Shown one piece after another: positions 1 through 9,117 of a stretch of DNA of 64,000 bases. The position numbers and the translations under genes were made by a program. Source of the DNA: Leptolyngbya boryana PCC 6306 (GTDB taxonomy: Bacteria; Cyanobacteriota; Cyanobacteriia; Leptolyngbyales; Leptolyngbyaceae). Within the stretch, counting starts at the first letter, position 1. Each line of letters begins with the position of its first letter. Location of the stretch: contig NZ_KB731324.1 in the NCBI RefSeq assembly GCF_000353285.1, positions 1,134,577 through 1,198,576 on the forward strand, written 5' to 3'. Under the pieces are notes generated by a model. It was given only the letters and a program-made list of their open reading frames with translations. It was not told the DNA's origin and searched no databases.

Positions 1-1242
1 GCTGGCGAAGCGGGCGTACCATTCTTCTCGATTTCGGGGTCTGAATTCATTGAATTGTTTGTTGGGGTCGGGGCATCGCGAGTTCGAGACTTATTTGAAC
101 AAGCGAAACAGCAAGCGCCTTGTATTGTGTTCATTGATGAGCTAGACGCATTGGGTAAATCTCGCAGTGCTGGCAACATCATGGGCGGCAATGATGAGCG
201 TGAACAGACGTTGAACCAATTGCTGACGGAGATGGATGGATTTGATGCCAACACAGGTGTGATTCTGCTAGCAGCAACGAACCGTCCAGAAGTTTTAGAT
301 CCAGCCTTACGTCGTCCGGGTCGCTTCGATCGTCAAGTCGTTGTCGATCGTCCTGACAAAATCGGACGTGAAGCAATTCTCAACGTTCATGCTCGTGCAG
401 TGAAGCTTTCAGACGATGTTGATCTCGCAAAAATTGCAGTTCGGACGCCTGGTTTTGCTGGGGCAGATTTAGCAAACTTAGTGAATGAAGCTGCTTTACT
501 TGCCGCTCGAAACAATCGGGATGCAGTTGTAATGGCAGACTTTAATGAAGCGATCGAACGAGTCATTGCCGGATTAGAAAAGCGCTCTAGAGTGCTTAAC
601 GAAACCGAGAAGAAGATTGTCGCTCACCATGAAGTCGGACATGCTTTAATCGGGGCATTGATGCCGGGTGCAGGTAAGGTTGAAAAAATCTCGATCGTTC
701 CTCGCGGAGTCGGTGCTTTGGGCTACACCTTACAACTGCCTGAAGAAGATCGATTTTTAATGGCAGAAGACGAAATTCGAGGTCGGATTGCAACCTTACT
801 AGGCGGGCGATCTGCTGAAGAAATTATCTTCAACAAAGTCTCGACTGGAGCCAGTGACGATATCCAAAAAGCAACTGATTTAGCAGAACGATCAATCACA
901 ATTTATGGCATGAGCGATCAGCTAGGCCCTGTTGCATTTGAAAAAATGCAGCAACAGTTTATGGAAGGCTACGGGCCTTCTCGCCGTCAAATCAGTGCCA
1001 AAGTGACCGAAGAAATTGATCAAGAAGTTAAAGCGATCGTCGATAACGCTCACCACATGGCGCTGGCAATTCTGCGAGAAAACCAAGCACTCCTTGAAGA
1101 ACTTTCTCAGACTTTGCTGAATCAAGAGGTTCTAGAAGGAGACGCGCTGCGACAAGAGCTAAGCCGCGTTCAAATTCCTGCCGGACTTGAACACTGGCTA
1201 CAAACAGGCAAGTTTGACTCAACGATGCTACAAACCGTTTAG
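1..1242 (+). CDS. ftsH: ATP-dependent zinc metalloprotease FtsH (FtsH4-like), 3' part
   Basis: This is the C-terminal 413 residues of a membrane-bound AAA protease that degrades damaged or unassembled membrane proteins. The open frame enters from the left edge, so the start, membrane segments and Walker A lie outside. Visible parts are the end of the AAA domain with Walker B (FIDELDAL), the arginine-finger region (RRPGRFDRQ), the zinc-binding HEVGH motif preceded by AH, and the peptidase M41 domain ending near residue 400. The wording [22 protein letters not shown] and [10 protein letters not shown] is closer to cyanobacterial FtsH4 than to FtsH1/2/3, judged from memory. It is followed by a strong hairpin at 1254-1286. 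The family is certain; the paralogue assignment is probable. Confidence 0.93.
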   Translation, partial: AGEAGVPFFSISGSEFIELFVGVGASRVRDLFEQAKQQAPCIVFIDELDALGKSRSAGNIMGGNDEREQTLNQLLTEMDGFDANTGVILLAATNRPEVLDPALRRPGRFDRQVVVDRPDKIGREAILNVHARAVKLSDDVDLAKIAVRTPGFAGADLANLVNEAALLAARNNRDAVVMADFNEAIERVIAGLEKRSRVLNETEKKIVAHHEVGHALIGALMPGAGKVEKISIVPRGVGALGYTLQLPEEDRFLMAEDEIRGRIATLLGGRSAEEIIFNKVSTGASDDIQKATDLAERSITIYGMSDQLGPVAFEKMQQQFMEGYGPSRRQISAKVTEEIDQEVKAIVDNAHHMALAILRENQALLEELSQTLLNQEVLEGDALRQELSRVQIPAGLEHWLQTGKFDSTMLQTV

Positions 1243-1253
1243 CCAACTCCAGA

Positions 1254-1286
1254 AGGTCTCCGAATTCTCACAGAACTCGGAGACCT
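1254..1286 (+). terminator. hairpin after ftsH
   Basis: Inverted repeat 1254-1268 / 1272-1286 (14 of 15 positions pair, 3-nt loop) begins 12 nt after the ftsH stop codon. The following tract is only weakly T-rich, so it may be a 3'-end stabiliser as much as an intrinsic terminator. Confidence 0.6.
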
Positions 1287-1329
1287 CAATTCTCAGCAAT
1301 TTATCGCAAAGCCTTTAATCATCTGCAAA

Positions 1330-1535
1330 TTGACGACGAAAATGTACCGTATAACTACTGAGATCTCGCTTCTATCTTTGGGGGGATTTCGTGTTAAGGG
1401 CAATACATTCTAGTGAATCTACAGATGAGAATTTAGGGCAGGACTGCGATTATTAGCACATAAGTCATTTCATTAGAGAGTATCAACTTTCACAGCTACC
1501 AGCCCAGTGGTGTCGCGCTACTGGGTTTTTTATTG
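1330..1535 (+). ncRNA. candidate small RNA with intrinsic terminator
   Basis: The stretch between ftsH and hsp20 has no ORF but carries its own promoter-like and terminator-like signals on the plus strand. TTGACG at 1330-1335 and TATAAC at 1350-1355 resemble -35 and -10 boxes, although the 14-nt spacing is short. A 10-bp GC-rich stem (1503-1512 / 1516-1525, loop TCG) followed by six T residues is a classic intrinsic terminator. The ftsH hairpin lies 200 nt upstream, so this second terminator probably ends a separate transcript of roughly 170 nt. It does not match 6S RNA, tmRNA, SRP RNA or Yfr1 as far as can be told by eye. Confidence 0.35.
1503..1532 (+). terminator. intrinsic terminator
   Basis: Stem 1503-1512 / 1516-1525 with loop 1513-1515 is followed by TTTTTT. 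It has the geometry of a rho-independent terminator reading rightward. Confidence 0.75.
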
Positions 1536-1550
1536 CCTTTTTTTGATACT

Positions 1551-1583
1551 AAAAAACTCTAGCTGACTCAGAACTAGAGTTTT
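1551..1583 (-). terminator. terminator of hsp20 gene
   Basis: A perfect 10-bp inverted repeat 1553-1562 / 1574-1583 lies 24 nt beyond the hsp20 stop. Read on the minus strand it runs into a T-rich tract, as expected for the end of the hsp20 transcript. Confidence 0.7.
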
Positions 1584-1606
1584 AAATGATGACCGAGCGT
1601 TTGGAA

Positions 1607-2077
1607 TCAATCGTAACTGCGATCGATCGGTTCAATCTTAAACTGATACCGCATCTTCCAAGCTTTGTGGAGGATAAAAGAAATCGTATCGTGATTCAAA
1701 TCTGCGACTGCAGAATGAACCTGAATTGCAGAAGGTAATGGAATTAGGCTGCGGAACGTAAAAGGATAGGCATTCCAATCCAGACTTGTATCGAGCAAAT
1801 CAATTTCTTGTTCGCCTTGGATCAAAATCGTTTCCTGGCTCAATTGAATATTGAGACTTTCAGAGCGCAAGTTTGGAATCTTGATTGTGAGAAAAATTTC
1901 GTGCTGAGTTTCTCGAACTTCAATCTCTGGAGGAGTCGAAAACCCGAGATCGCACGTCCACAGCAAAGAATTAGTACGGTCTTGTCTCTGTTCCTCAAGC
2001 CGAGCATCGAATGACGCTTGTTCTGGATTTAAGAACTCTGGCGCATTGAAGCGGGGCTGCGAATGGGTAAAAGTCAT
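1607..2077 (-). CDS. Hsp20/alpha-crystallin family small heat-shock protein
   Basis: Predicted ATP-independent holdase chaperone of the cytosol, 156 residues, normal size for the family. The alpha-crystallin domain occupies roughly residues 45-140. It begins with an EIEVRETQHEIFLTIKIPN-type first strand pair and contains the conserved late segment FRSLIPLPSAIQ (family pattern F-R-x-x-LP-x-x-I). The open frame extends 7 codons upstream to a TTG, but the ATG at 2077 is the likelier start. The C-terminal I-x-I/V anchor motif is not obvious (tail IEPIDRSYD). The divergence from typical Hsp17/HspA is appreciable, so no gene symbol is given. The gene stands alone with its own terminator. Confidence 0.8.
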   Translation of the reverse strand: MTFTHSQPRFNAPEFLNPEQASFDARLEEQRQDRTNSLLWTCDLGFSTPPEIEVRETQHEIFLTIKIPNLRSESLNIQLSQETILIQGEQEIDLLDTSLDWNAYPFTFRSLIPLPSAIQVHSAVADLNHDTISFILHKAWKMRYQFKIEPIDRSYD

Positions 2078-2434
2078 AGTGAGAGCCTTCTGCGTCAAAC
2101 GATACGGGTGTGCTGGAATAATGTCGAGAAAAGAGCCTTCCTATTGCCAAGTTATGATGCGCGTTCATGGCTTTAGGGCAAGATGTCGCTAATTCGTTAA
2201 TAGAAAGGCTCCTGAGTAAGGGTAGAAAACTATTGTTTCTAGACCCATACTGTATGGCGAAATAGTGAGGAAATAGTGAGGAACAACAGTTTGCTAGTTA
2301 CAGATTGTTAAGATGGGTTGGGGACAGGGAACACAAGGGTACTATCTATCCCGCCAGAATATTCAACTCAAAGACAGCGCGCCGCTGCACCTTGATCAGC
2401 AGAAATGCTCTCTGACGGAACGCAACTCAAGACT
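2078..2434. other. intergenic region with repeats (hsp20 upstream region)
   Basis: No gene is recognised here. A 13-bp inverted repeat with one mismatch (2133-2145 / 2199-2211) could form a stem in the hsp20 leader or mark an operator. An 11-bp unit is repeated in tandem at 2259-2269 and 2270-2280. No CIRCE element (TTAGCACTC-N9-GAGTGCTAA) is present. Confidence 0.4.
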
Positions 2435-4234
2435 TCATACTTTCCGACGACGAACGGGAGAGCGTTCTAGTCGATTCAGGACTCGTGCAATCAGTTCTGC
2501 ATCGACGATCGGCTTACTTACATAGTCATCTGCTCCGACCGTAAAGACTTGGCGAACTGTTTCCGTATCGCGATGAGCCGAGAGAAATAGAATCGGAAGT
2601 CCACTCCAGCGCATATCATTCCGCACAACCTGAGCGAGTTCTAGCCCGCTGAAATTTGGCATTTCAATGTCAAGAATCAAGAGATCAGGCGCTGAATGCT
2701 CTAGAACTGCCCAAAACGATCGCGGATCAGATAAAGCTGTGACTCGCACGCCCCAAGGTTCGAGCAGCGTTCTCACGATCGAGCAAATTTGCGGGTCGTC
2801 ATCGACAATCAACACTTGATAATCGGAATGCTGCTGCACTTCTAGAACTTGCATCATGGCTTGAAATAATTGCTCTGGGGCAACGGGTTTCTGTAAAAAA
2901 GCTCGTCCACCGAGGCGCGCAACCGCAACACGATCGCTCAATTGATCCCGGCTGGTCATAATCAGCACTGGAATGCTTGAAAATTCAGCATTGAGATCCT
3001 CAAGCAATTTAAATCCATCTTCATCCGGCAACATCAAATCGAGAAGAATCAGTTGAGGTGGATTGTGCGCCAGCATCATTCTCGCGGTTGCAGAATCTGA
3101 AGCGCTCTCTACTTGAATTCCATTCGCCGATAGCACCACCTGCATCTGTGCAGTCAGAGTCATATCATCATCAATCAGTAAAACTCTTGTCCCAGACGGA
3201 AACTGCTGAGCTGGTTGCTCAGAAAGTTTGCGGCTCTCGGGTTTATGTTTGAGTACCGCTTTCAATGCTTCAATTCGTTCAGAGATCAAATTGTGATCAA
3301 GGGGTTCTGACCGAAAGCCTTGTTCAAGTTGCCGTGCGATCGTTGATCCTTCTGCAAACCCAAACGTCCCTAAAGAACCCACGAGTTGATGTGCGAACAT
3401 TCTCGCTTGTTTTTGCACTTCAGACGAGGGATGGGTCAATGCTTGTTCAAACACCGCAAAATACTCTTGGAGCTTAGGCTGAAACTGCTGCCAAATTTGA
3501 GCGATCGCATCAAAGACTTCTGTTTCTCGAGTCGGAGCAGGCTTGAGCCGATAGCCCAGTCCGTACAAGGATTCAATCACTTCCGATTGAATGCCCACTG
3601 CTTTCAGTTTTTGCCGCAACCCTTTAATTTGTGTATTGACAGCCTGTTCACTAGGAAATTCACCCGGATTCCAAATGCGATCCAGTAATGCCGATCGACT
3701 AAAAACTTTACTAGGATTCCGTAAAAATAGCTCGAGTAATCGATACTCCTTCGGGGTAAGGTGCAGGATCTGAGTGTGATAAGTCACCTCCCCCGTACTG
3801 CAATTGAACCTCAAATTCTCCCAGGTCAAGACTTCTTCAACGGTTTCTTTACCGCGACGGAGCAATGTCCGAACTCTGACCAGTAGCTCATGGAGATCTA
3901 TCGGCTGTGTGACAAAATCATCTGCTCCCGCCTCCAAGGCTGCAATGCGATCGGCGGTTACATCTGTTTCGCTCAAAATCATAATCGGCATCTGATGACC
4001 TTGAAGGCGGAGGTTTCGGCAAAACTCAAGCGCTTTATTCCACGACAAGTCCGATTCCGCATCCCACATGAGTCGCGTCGTATCCAAAATCACCAAATCA
4101 TAGCCATAGGTTTCAAGTAATTGCAGCGCTGTCTGACTGTCTTCCGTCAAATTCACAGAATAGCGCTGTGCAATCAATAACTCACTCAACTGAGAAGCGA
4201 GGATTGAATCATGCTCAATCAGCAAAAACCGCAT
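2435..4234 (-). CDS. multidomain response regulator REC-wHTH-HPt-REC-REC
   Basis: A 599-residue regulator combining DNA binding with a partial phosphorelay. Domains in order: receiver 1 (about 1-120), OmpR-type winged helix (about 135-230, ending YGLGYRL), histidine phosphotransfer domain (about 240-330, His282 in AHQLVGS), receiver 2 (about 350-465; D355-357, D399, K449) and receiver 3 (about 472-590; D478-480, D522, K574). Receivers 2 and 3 have all canonical residues. Receiver 1 does not: its acidic pair is E7-H8 and the conserved Lys is Gln110, so it may not be phosphorylated normally. No kinase domain is present, so phosphate must come from a kinase elsewhere. The ATG at 4234 is preferred to a TTG two codons upstream. 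It is divergent from the single-receiver gene at 4432. Confidence 0.88.
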   Translation of the reverse strand: MRFLLIEHDSILASQLSELLIAQRYSVNLTEDSQTALQLLETYGYDLVILDTTRLMWDAESDLSWNKALEFCRNLRLQGHQMPIMILSETDVTADRIAALEAGADDFVTQPIDLHELLVRVRTLLRRGKETVEEVLTWENLRFNCSTGEVTYHTQILHLTPKEYRLLELFLRNPSKVFSRSALLDRIWNPGEFPSEQAVNTQIKGLRQKLKAVGIQSEVIESLYGLGYRLKPAPTRETEVFDAIAQIWQQFQPKLQEYFAVFEQALTHPSSEVQKQARMFAHQLVGSLGTFGFAEGSTIARQLEQGFRSEPLDHNLISERIEALKAVLKHKPESRKLSEQPAQQFPSGTRVLLIDDDMTLTAQMQVVLSANGIQVESASDSATARMMLAHNPPQLILLDLMLPDEDGFKLLEDLNAEFSSIPVLIMTSRDQLSDRVAVARLGGRAFLQKPVAPEQLFQAMMQVLEVQQHSDYQVLIVDDDPQICSIVRTLLEPWGVRVTALSDPRSFWAVLEHSAPDLLILDIEMPNFSGLELAQVVRNDMRWSGLPILFLSAHRDTETVRQVFTVGADDYVSKPIVDAELIARVLNRLERSPVRRRKV

Positions 4235-4431
4235 CGGCAACTACCTCAGCACCATGAGGAATCTAATCGTATCGTACTTTCCACTGAGGCTAAAGAATTG
4301 ATCTCAGTTTATCCAATTTCTGTGAGTAAACTTAATTTTTTTCAATCACTCACTGTTTTCACACTTTTATTGTTTACGGTGCTGGAAAGCTCCTCCACAT
4401 TTTCCGTTGCCAATGTAGCAAGTTCACTGTT

Positions 4432-4839
4432 ATGAGTTCTAAACATATTTTGTTAATTGACGATGAAAAATACCTGAGTTTGGTCATTCAAACTTGTTTA
4501 GTAAAATTAGGGGGATGGAGTGTTTCGATCGCAGAGTCTGGACAAGACGGTTTACTCAAAGCTGAAACTGAATTACCCGATGCAATTTTGCTCGACATCA
4601 TGATGGCTGACCTCGATGGATGGAAAGTTCTAGAGCATCTGAGAGCTAATCCAAAGACTGAGAAAATCCCTGTAATCTTGCTGACCGCAACATCAAATCC
4701 TGTTGTAAAAAGTGACTCTGAGCAATTGCAAGTGGCAGGTATTTTAGCGAAACCGTTCGAGCCGTTGCAGCTTGTTCCACAAATCGCAACGCTTCTAAAC
4801 TGGGACTACAAACCTCGTCTCAACATCTCTCCGCCCTAA
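4432..4839 (+). CDS. single-domain response regulator (CheY-like)
   Basis: A 135-residue stand-alone receiver with the full phosphorylation site: acidic pair D10-D11, phosphoacceptor D55 in LLDIMM, Thr85 and Lys107 (AKPF). No output domain follows, so it should act through protein contacts or as a phosphorelay intermediate. It lies divergent from the HPt-containing multi-receiver regulator across about 200 bp, and that HPt domain is a plausible but unproven partner. Confidence 0.88.
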   Translation: MSSKHILLIDDEKYLSLVIQTCLVKLGGWSVSIAESGQDGLLKAETELPDAILLDIMMADLDGWKVLEHLRANPKTEKIPVILLTATSNPVVKSDSEQLQVAGILAKPFEPLQLVPQIATLLNWDYKPRLNISPP

Positions 4840-4923
4840 GAACTCTCCGTATTTTCCTGCGAGAATTCTAGAGATTTCCAGTCTCTAAAGTGCGATCGAA
4901 TACAATAGTAGTGGCGTTTCTGA

Positions 4924-5820
4924 ATGAAAATTATGCGCGGATCGTCTTCTCGATATTGGCTCGCCCGATTGCGCCCTTTGGCGCGTCCTGTTTTTTGGGC
5001 ACCATCGATCGCGCTGATGCTCCTCGGTTTATTTGCCTGGGAGTTCTTCAGTCGCCAAGAATTCATCAGTTCTTTTGGGTCTGCTTCTTCAGATGGAGAG
5101 CTTTCTGCTGAAGATCAAGCGATTGGAGCCGATATTGATTCTCTCTCCCTGTTGATGAGTGACATTAGAGCGTTGCCAAAAACAGAATTGGTTCAAACCT
5201 CGATTCAGGCAACCCCGCAACAGCCCACACCGACCCAAGCCACAACCAATCGCCTTTTTGCTGCTCCCCCCTCTGCGACGCCAGAAAGTTCGCAACCAGC
5301 ACCCGCAGAATCCCTCAATCGCCAAGGCGTATTTGGTGTGTTCAGAAGCGCGCTCTCCACTCAACTCGGTGTGAATTCTGCGATCGCAGCCGTTGATCCG
5401 ACGACTCCTGCACCTTTACCGCCAAATCAGTTACAAGCTGCAATCTCCAAATTAGCTACAACGACATCGCCCCAGGTTGCACAAACTCTGATTGAAGGAA
5501 CAGCACGTCTAGATACCCCGATTAATGCGGCTCCCCGATCGACAACAAATTCTTTCTCAGCCCTAGTCGAAGGATCTCAACCGATTCCAGCCGGAGTCCC
5601 ACCTGTCGTGACGGCTCCTCTAGTGATCGCTCCGCCCGCTGCTCCCACCTATGCACCGATTCCCACCGTGACGGCAGCCCCGCTCCCTCAGCAACCTACT
5701 CCAGACTTGGGAACTGTTCCATCCAATCCAGAACTGAATCAACAACCCTTCACAGCACCCCGATCGATTCCTGGACGTGTTTTGGGAGGTGGCAATATCA
5801 ATACATTTTCAAATCCCTGA
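4924..5820 (+). CDS. membrane-anchored Pro/Thr/Ala-rich protein of unknown function
   Basis: A 298-residue protein that I do not recognise. It has a basic N terminus (RYWLARLRPLARP) followed by one hydrophobic segment at about residues 22-42, consistent with a type II membrane anchor. The rest is low-complexity: long stretches rich in Pro, Thr, Ala and Gln from about residue 85 to the end, probably disordered and periplasmic. No catalytic motif is visible. The ATG at 4924 is used; Met4 is an alternative. It follows the lone receiver gene by 84 bp, but no functional link is evident. Confidence 0.6.
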   Translation: MKIMRGSSSRYWLARLRPLARPVFWAPSIALMLLGLFAWEFFSRQEFISSFGSASSDGELSAEDQAIGADIDSLSLLMSDIRALPKTELVQTSIQATPQQPTPTQATTNRLFAAPPSATPESSQPAPAESLNRQGVFGVFRSALSTQLGVNSAIAAVDPTTPAPLPPNQLQAAISKLATTTSPQVAQTLIEGTARLDTPINAAPRSTTNSFSALVEGSQPIPAGVPPVVTAPLVIAPPAAPTYAPIPTVTAAPLPQQPTPDLGTVPSNPELNQQPFTAPRSIPGRVLGGGNINTFSNP

Positions 5821-5828
5821 GGAAGAAG

Positions 5829-5889
5829 TGGGGAGATGGGGAGCAAGAAAGTAATTGTTCATCTTCTCCCTATACTCCCCATCTCCCCA
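5829..5889. repeat. long inverted repeat of G-rich heptamer type, convergent gene boundary
   Basis: Perfect 15-bp inverted repeat 5829-5843 / 5875-5889 with a 31-nt loop lies between two converging genes. Each arm is two copies of a TGGGGAG-like unit, resembling the short tandem heptamer repeats (STRR) of filamentous cyanobacteria. It could also terminate transcription in both directions. Confidence 0.6.
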
Positions 5890-5894
5890 TCAAT

Positions 5895-7316
5895 CTAAAA
5901 ATTCCGAATAATCGCATCCGCAAATTCAGAACATTTCAAAGGCGGATCCACTGGAGGTTCCATCAACCGTGCCAAATCGTAGGTCACTTCACGTTGCGCG
6001 ATCGCTTTTGCCAATCCATTTTTAATCAGATCAGCCGCCTCTTGCCAGCCCATATACTCCAACATCATAACGCCGGATAAAATCACCGACCCAGGATTGA
6101 CTCGATCGAGTCCTGCATGTTTCGGAGCCGTGCCATGCGTTGCCTCAAAAATTGCCGCCGAATCACCAATATTGGCACCCGGAGCCATTCCTAAGCCACC
6201 CGCGATCGCCGCTGCCGCATCGGAAATATAGTCGCCATTCAAATTCATCGTCGCCAAAATCGAATACTCATCGGGGCGAGTTTGAATTTGCTGGAAAATA
6301 CTATCGGCGATGCGATCGTTGACCATGACTTTCTCTTTCCACTTGCCATTGCCATGCGTTTCCCAAATCGCATCGAGTACAGATTTCACTTCAGCACAGA
6401 TCTTTTCCTGCTTATCCGGTGGCATCGAGTCATAGCCTGGATCAATCTGACGGGCGTTTTCTTCGATCGAGATATCCGCTTTCTTCTCTTTATTACTGAG
6501 AATCCAAGACTCTCGCTCGGTCACACAGTCAGAGCGGAATTCTGTCGTCGCTAACTCATAGCCCCAATCTCGAAATGCCCCTTCGGTGTACTTCATAATG
6601 TTGCCCTTATGAACTAAGGTCACCGTTTGCTTGTTTTTAGGCAACCGTAACGCATGTTGAATCGCACGACGAACGAGACGCTGCGATCCTTTTTTGCTAA
6701 TAGGTTTGATACCAATTCCAGAATCGAGGGGCAACTGCTTTTTCCCATGCTCAGGCGTACTCGGAATCAGATCTTCATTGAGATATTTGATTAAACGATC
6801 GGCAATTTCACTGCCTTGTTTCCATTCAATTCCCAAATAAATATCCTCGGTGTTCTCCCGATAGATAATCACGTCCAGCTTTTCGGGATAACGATGGGGT
6901 GAAGGCGTACCCGTATAGTATTTGCAAGGGCGAACACAAGCATAGAGATCGAAAATCTGACGCAGCGCAACGTTGAGCGATCGAATACCGCCGCCGATCG
7001 GGGTCGTTAACGGGCCCTTAATTGCTACCCCAAATTCGCGAATGGCTTCGAGTGAATCTTCTGGTAAATATTGATAGGTTCCGTACTGTTCACACGCTTC
7101 ATCACCGACATAGATTTTGAACCAAGTGATCTTGCGTTTTCCACCATACGCAGCTTGAACTGCGGCATCAAAAACCTTCTGAGAAGCAGGCCACAAGTCA
7201 ATTCCCGTCCCATCTCCTCGAATAAACGGAATAATTGGATTATCAGGAACGATCGGTTCTCCATTGGCAAATGTGATCTTTGAGCCAGTCGTCGGAGGGG
7301 TAATTTTTTCGTACAT
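5895..7316 (-). CDS. icd: NADP-dependent isocitrate dehydrogenase
   Basis: Oxidatively decarboxylates isocitrate to 2-oxoglutarate with NADP; in cyanobacteria this sets the carbon skeleton for ammonium assimilation. The 473-residue protein is full length for the cyanobacterial family (about 475). Visible motifs: IRGDGTG near the N terminus, the substrate loop [28 protein letters not shown]-type segment, the LVHKGNIMK stretch, and the metal-binding [13 protein letters not shown] with the following [11 protein letters not shown] and the cofactor segment [12 protein letters not shown]. The frame continues 4 codons upstream to a TTG, but homologues start at MYEKI, hence the ATG at 7316. A small inverted repeat at 7369-7390 lies upstream. 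No NtcA box (GTA-N8-TAC) was found. Confidence 0.97.
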   Translation of the reverse strand: MYEKITPPTTGSKITFANGEPIVPDNPIIPFIRGDGTGIDLWPASQKVFDAAVQAAYGGKRKITWFKIYVGDEACEQYGTYQYLPEDSLEAIREFGVAIKGPLTTPIGGGIRSLNVALRQIFDLYACVRPCKYYTGTPSPHRYPEKLDVIIYRENTEDIYLGIEWKQGSEIADRLIKYLNEDLIPSTPEHGKKQLPLDSGIGIKPISKKGSQRLVRRAIQHALRLPKNKQTVTLVHKGNIMKYTEGAFRDWGYELATTEFRSDCVTERESWILSNKEKKADISIEENARQIDPGYDSMPPDKQEKICAEVKSVLDAIWETHGNGKWKEKVMVNDRIADSIFQQIQTRPDEYSILATMNLNGDYISDAAAAIAGGLGMAPGANIGDSAAIFEATHGTAPKHAGLDRVNPGSVILSGVMMLEYMGWQEAADLIKNGLAKAIAQREVTYDLARLMEPPVDPPLKCSEFADAIIRNF

Positions 7317-7616
7317 ATGATCCCGCAATTCTCAAGTTAGGATAAGTTGGGCAACGGCTAGTAGGCTACCAAATTTCTTTGCAAATTTGGCGACTCAACA
7401 TGAACAGAAGATAAACAGAGGAAATTAGGACATAAAGATAATTCTGAAACTCCAGAACTCTCGATCACTGGGATACCATGTTAAGGGGAAATTTTTGGTT
7501 AAAAAGTTGACCTTATTGAAGTGAGCCTTCCGGTTAGTCAAGTTCGCAAGTCTACATGTGAGAATATTGAACCCCCAGATTGCAATCTACCGTCTTGAGG
7601 TGCTGGAGACGCAGGT
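7317..7616. other. divergent promoter region icd / NarL-type regulator
   Basis: A 300-bp non-coding stretch between divergent genes. It contains an 8-bp inverted repeat 7369-7376 / 7383-7390 (spacer 6) about 53 nt upstream of the icd start, possibly an operator or leader hairpin. Nothing else can be named with confidence. Confidence 0.35.
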
Positions 7617-8294
7617 ATGAAGAAGATTTTGATTGTGGATGATGATACGGCACTGAGAACGGCTCTGATTCGATATCTCGAAAAACGTAGCTATTCGGTT
7701 CGGCAGGCAGCATCCGGTTTAGAAGGCTTGGCTCAATTTGAAGAAGACCAACCCGATTTAGTCGTTTCCGATGTGATCATGCCAGAAATGGATGGTCTGG
7801 AATTTTGCCGTCGATTACGATCGCTGAGAACGGGTCAATTAGTCCCCTTTATTTTTCTATCGAGTCGGAGCGAAGTCGAAGATCGCGTCCAAGGACACTT
7901 AATCGGGGCAGACGATTATTTGATTAAGCCGTTCGAGCCACGAGAACTGCTCGCCAAAATCGAAGCCCAATTAGAGCGATCGCGCCGGATGCATTCTGAG
8001 ATAGTGCGCTTAATGCAGCAATCTGGAGCCGTCGTCGAGCCTGCTGCACCTGCACTGACTCCACTTCCCCTGACCCCTGCCGAAGAAAAAGTGTTTTGGG
8101 AAGTGATCCAAGGACATACCAACAAGCAAATTGGCGACCATCTTTTCGTCAGTCCCCGGACGGTGCAAACCCATCTCAGCAATATTTTGAGCAAATTGCA
8201 CCTCGAAAATCGATCGCAGCTCGTTCGTTATGCCTTTGAGAAAGGCTATCGTCCGCCCACTCCTGAAACGGTTCTACCCGACGAGAGTGCGTAA
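7617..8294 (+). CDS. NarL/FixJ-family response regulator
   Basis: A 225-residue two-domain transcription factor. Receiver domain residues 1-120 with D8-D10, phosphoacceptor Asp in VVSDVIMPEMDG, and the Lys of LIKPF. After an Ala/Pro-rich linker, a LuxR-type helix-turn-helix covers about 155-215 (LTPAEEKVFWEVIQGHTNKQ, then IGDHLFVSPRTVQTHLSNIL). The end (SQLVRYAFEKGY) resembles cyanobacterial NarL-type regulators of the Rre1/Ycf29 kind, but identity with Rre1 is not established. The neighbours downstream are gun4 and a GAF kinase-like gene, each separately spaced by 100 bp or more, so no operon is claimed. Confidence 0.87.
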   Translation: MKKILIVDDDTALRTALIRYLEKRSYSVRQAASGLEGLAQFEEDQPDLVVSDVIMPEMDGLEFCRRLRSLRTGQLVPFIFLSSRSEVEDRVQGHLIGADDYLIKPFEPRELLAKIEAQLERSRRMHSEIVRLMQQSGAVVEPAAPALTPLPLTPAEEKVFWEVIQGHTNKQIGDHLFVSPRTVQTHLSNILSKLHLENRSQLVRYAFEKGYRPPTPETVLPDESA

Positions 8295-8365
8295 TTTTTC
8301 TCAAAAAACTGCTGATCAACGGGTTGAAGCACTACACCCTGGGACTTATTCTAGATAAGGGGACA

Positions 8366-8387
8366 CTCCCTAATCTCCCTAATCTCC
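8366..8387. repeat. short tandem repeat upstream of gun4
   Basis: A 9-bp unit CTCCCTAAT occurs at 8366-8374 and 8375-8383 and begins a third time at 8384. It ends 10 nt before the gun4 start, within the leader. Confidence 0.5.
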
Positions 8388-8397
8388 ACCCGTTTAC

Positions 8398-9117
8398 ATG
8401 ACTAATTTAGAAACTTCTTCAGCTCTCGATCTTCCCAATAGCCTCGCGGCGCTCCAGTTAAAGCTGCGATCCGACTCTGAAAAAAATCAGTTGAACGCGA
8501 TCGATGCCCTCAACGCGCTTGGCGAAGATGGATTGCCCGTACTGATGGAATTTCTACTCGAACGTCGCGACACGCCCGGCAGAACCGAAGCTAAAGTTTA
8601 CCAGACCCTTTTTAACACCCAAGCAACCAAAGTCCTAGACTTTCTTCAGCAACACTTTCCCACAGGAATCGTACCGCTCAAATCCGAGCGCAACATCGAC
8701 TACACCGAACTCCAAAAGCTACTGGTCGAGCAAAAATTCCAAGCCGCCGACAAACTGACGATCGAAAAACTCTGTGAACTTGCTGGAGAATCTGCCGTTC
8801 TCCGCAAATGGCTCTACTTTACTGAAGTCGAGAATTTTCCGATTTCCGATTTGCAAACGATTGATGCGCTCTGGCTTGCCCATTCCGATTATCAGTACGG
8901 TTTTTCAGTTCAGCGACAAATTTGGCTCAGCGTTGGGAAAAAATGGGACAAGCTTTGGGATAAGATTGGTTGGAAATCCGGGTATAACTGGACTCGCTAT
9001 CCAGACGGATTTACATGGAGTTTAGCTGCTCCTAAGGGTCATCTACCGCTCTCGAATCAACTCCGGGGTGTGAGAGTCATCGCCGCTTTATTTGCCCATC
9101 CTGCTTGGACAAAGTAA
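8398..9117 (+). CDS. gun4: Gun4 porphyrin-binding regulator of Mg-chelatase
   Basis: Binds protoporphyrin IX and Mg-protoporphyrin and stimulates Mg-chelatase, the first committed step to chlorophyll. The 239-residue protein has the two-part build of Synechocystis Gun4 (Sll0558): an N-terminal helical repeat domain (about 1-85) and a C-terminal GUN4 core (about 95-235). Diagnostic segments are IDYTELQKLL, KLCELAGESAV, RKWLYFTEVENFP, YQYGFSVQRQIW, IGWKSGYNWTRYP and GHLPLSNQLRGVRV. The gene is preceded by a short CT-rich tandem repeat. No chelatase subunit gene lies nearby. Confidence 0.95.
   Translation: MTNLETSSALDLPNSLAALQLKLRSDSEKNQLNAIDALNALGEDGLPVLMEFLLERRDTPGRTEAKVYQTLFNTQATKVLDFLQQHFPTGIVPLKSERNIDYTELQKLLVEQKFQAADKLTIEKLCELAGESAVLRKWLYFTEVENFPISDLQTIDALWLAHSDYQYGFSVQRQIWLSVGKKWDKLWDKIGWKSGYNWTRYPDGFTWSLAAPKGHLPLSNQLRGVRVIAALFAHPAWTK

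Noticed and set aside
2078-2434. CIRCE-type heat-shock operator upstream of hsp20
   Set aside because: The TTAGCACTC-N9-GAGTGCTAA pattern is absent; only an unrelated imperfect inverted repeat and an 11-bp tandem duplication were found.
7317-7616. NtcA box controlling icd
   Set aside because: icd is often NtcA-regulated, but the only GTA...TAC pair (near 7361) has 3 nt between halves and not 8, so it does not qualify.
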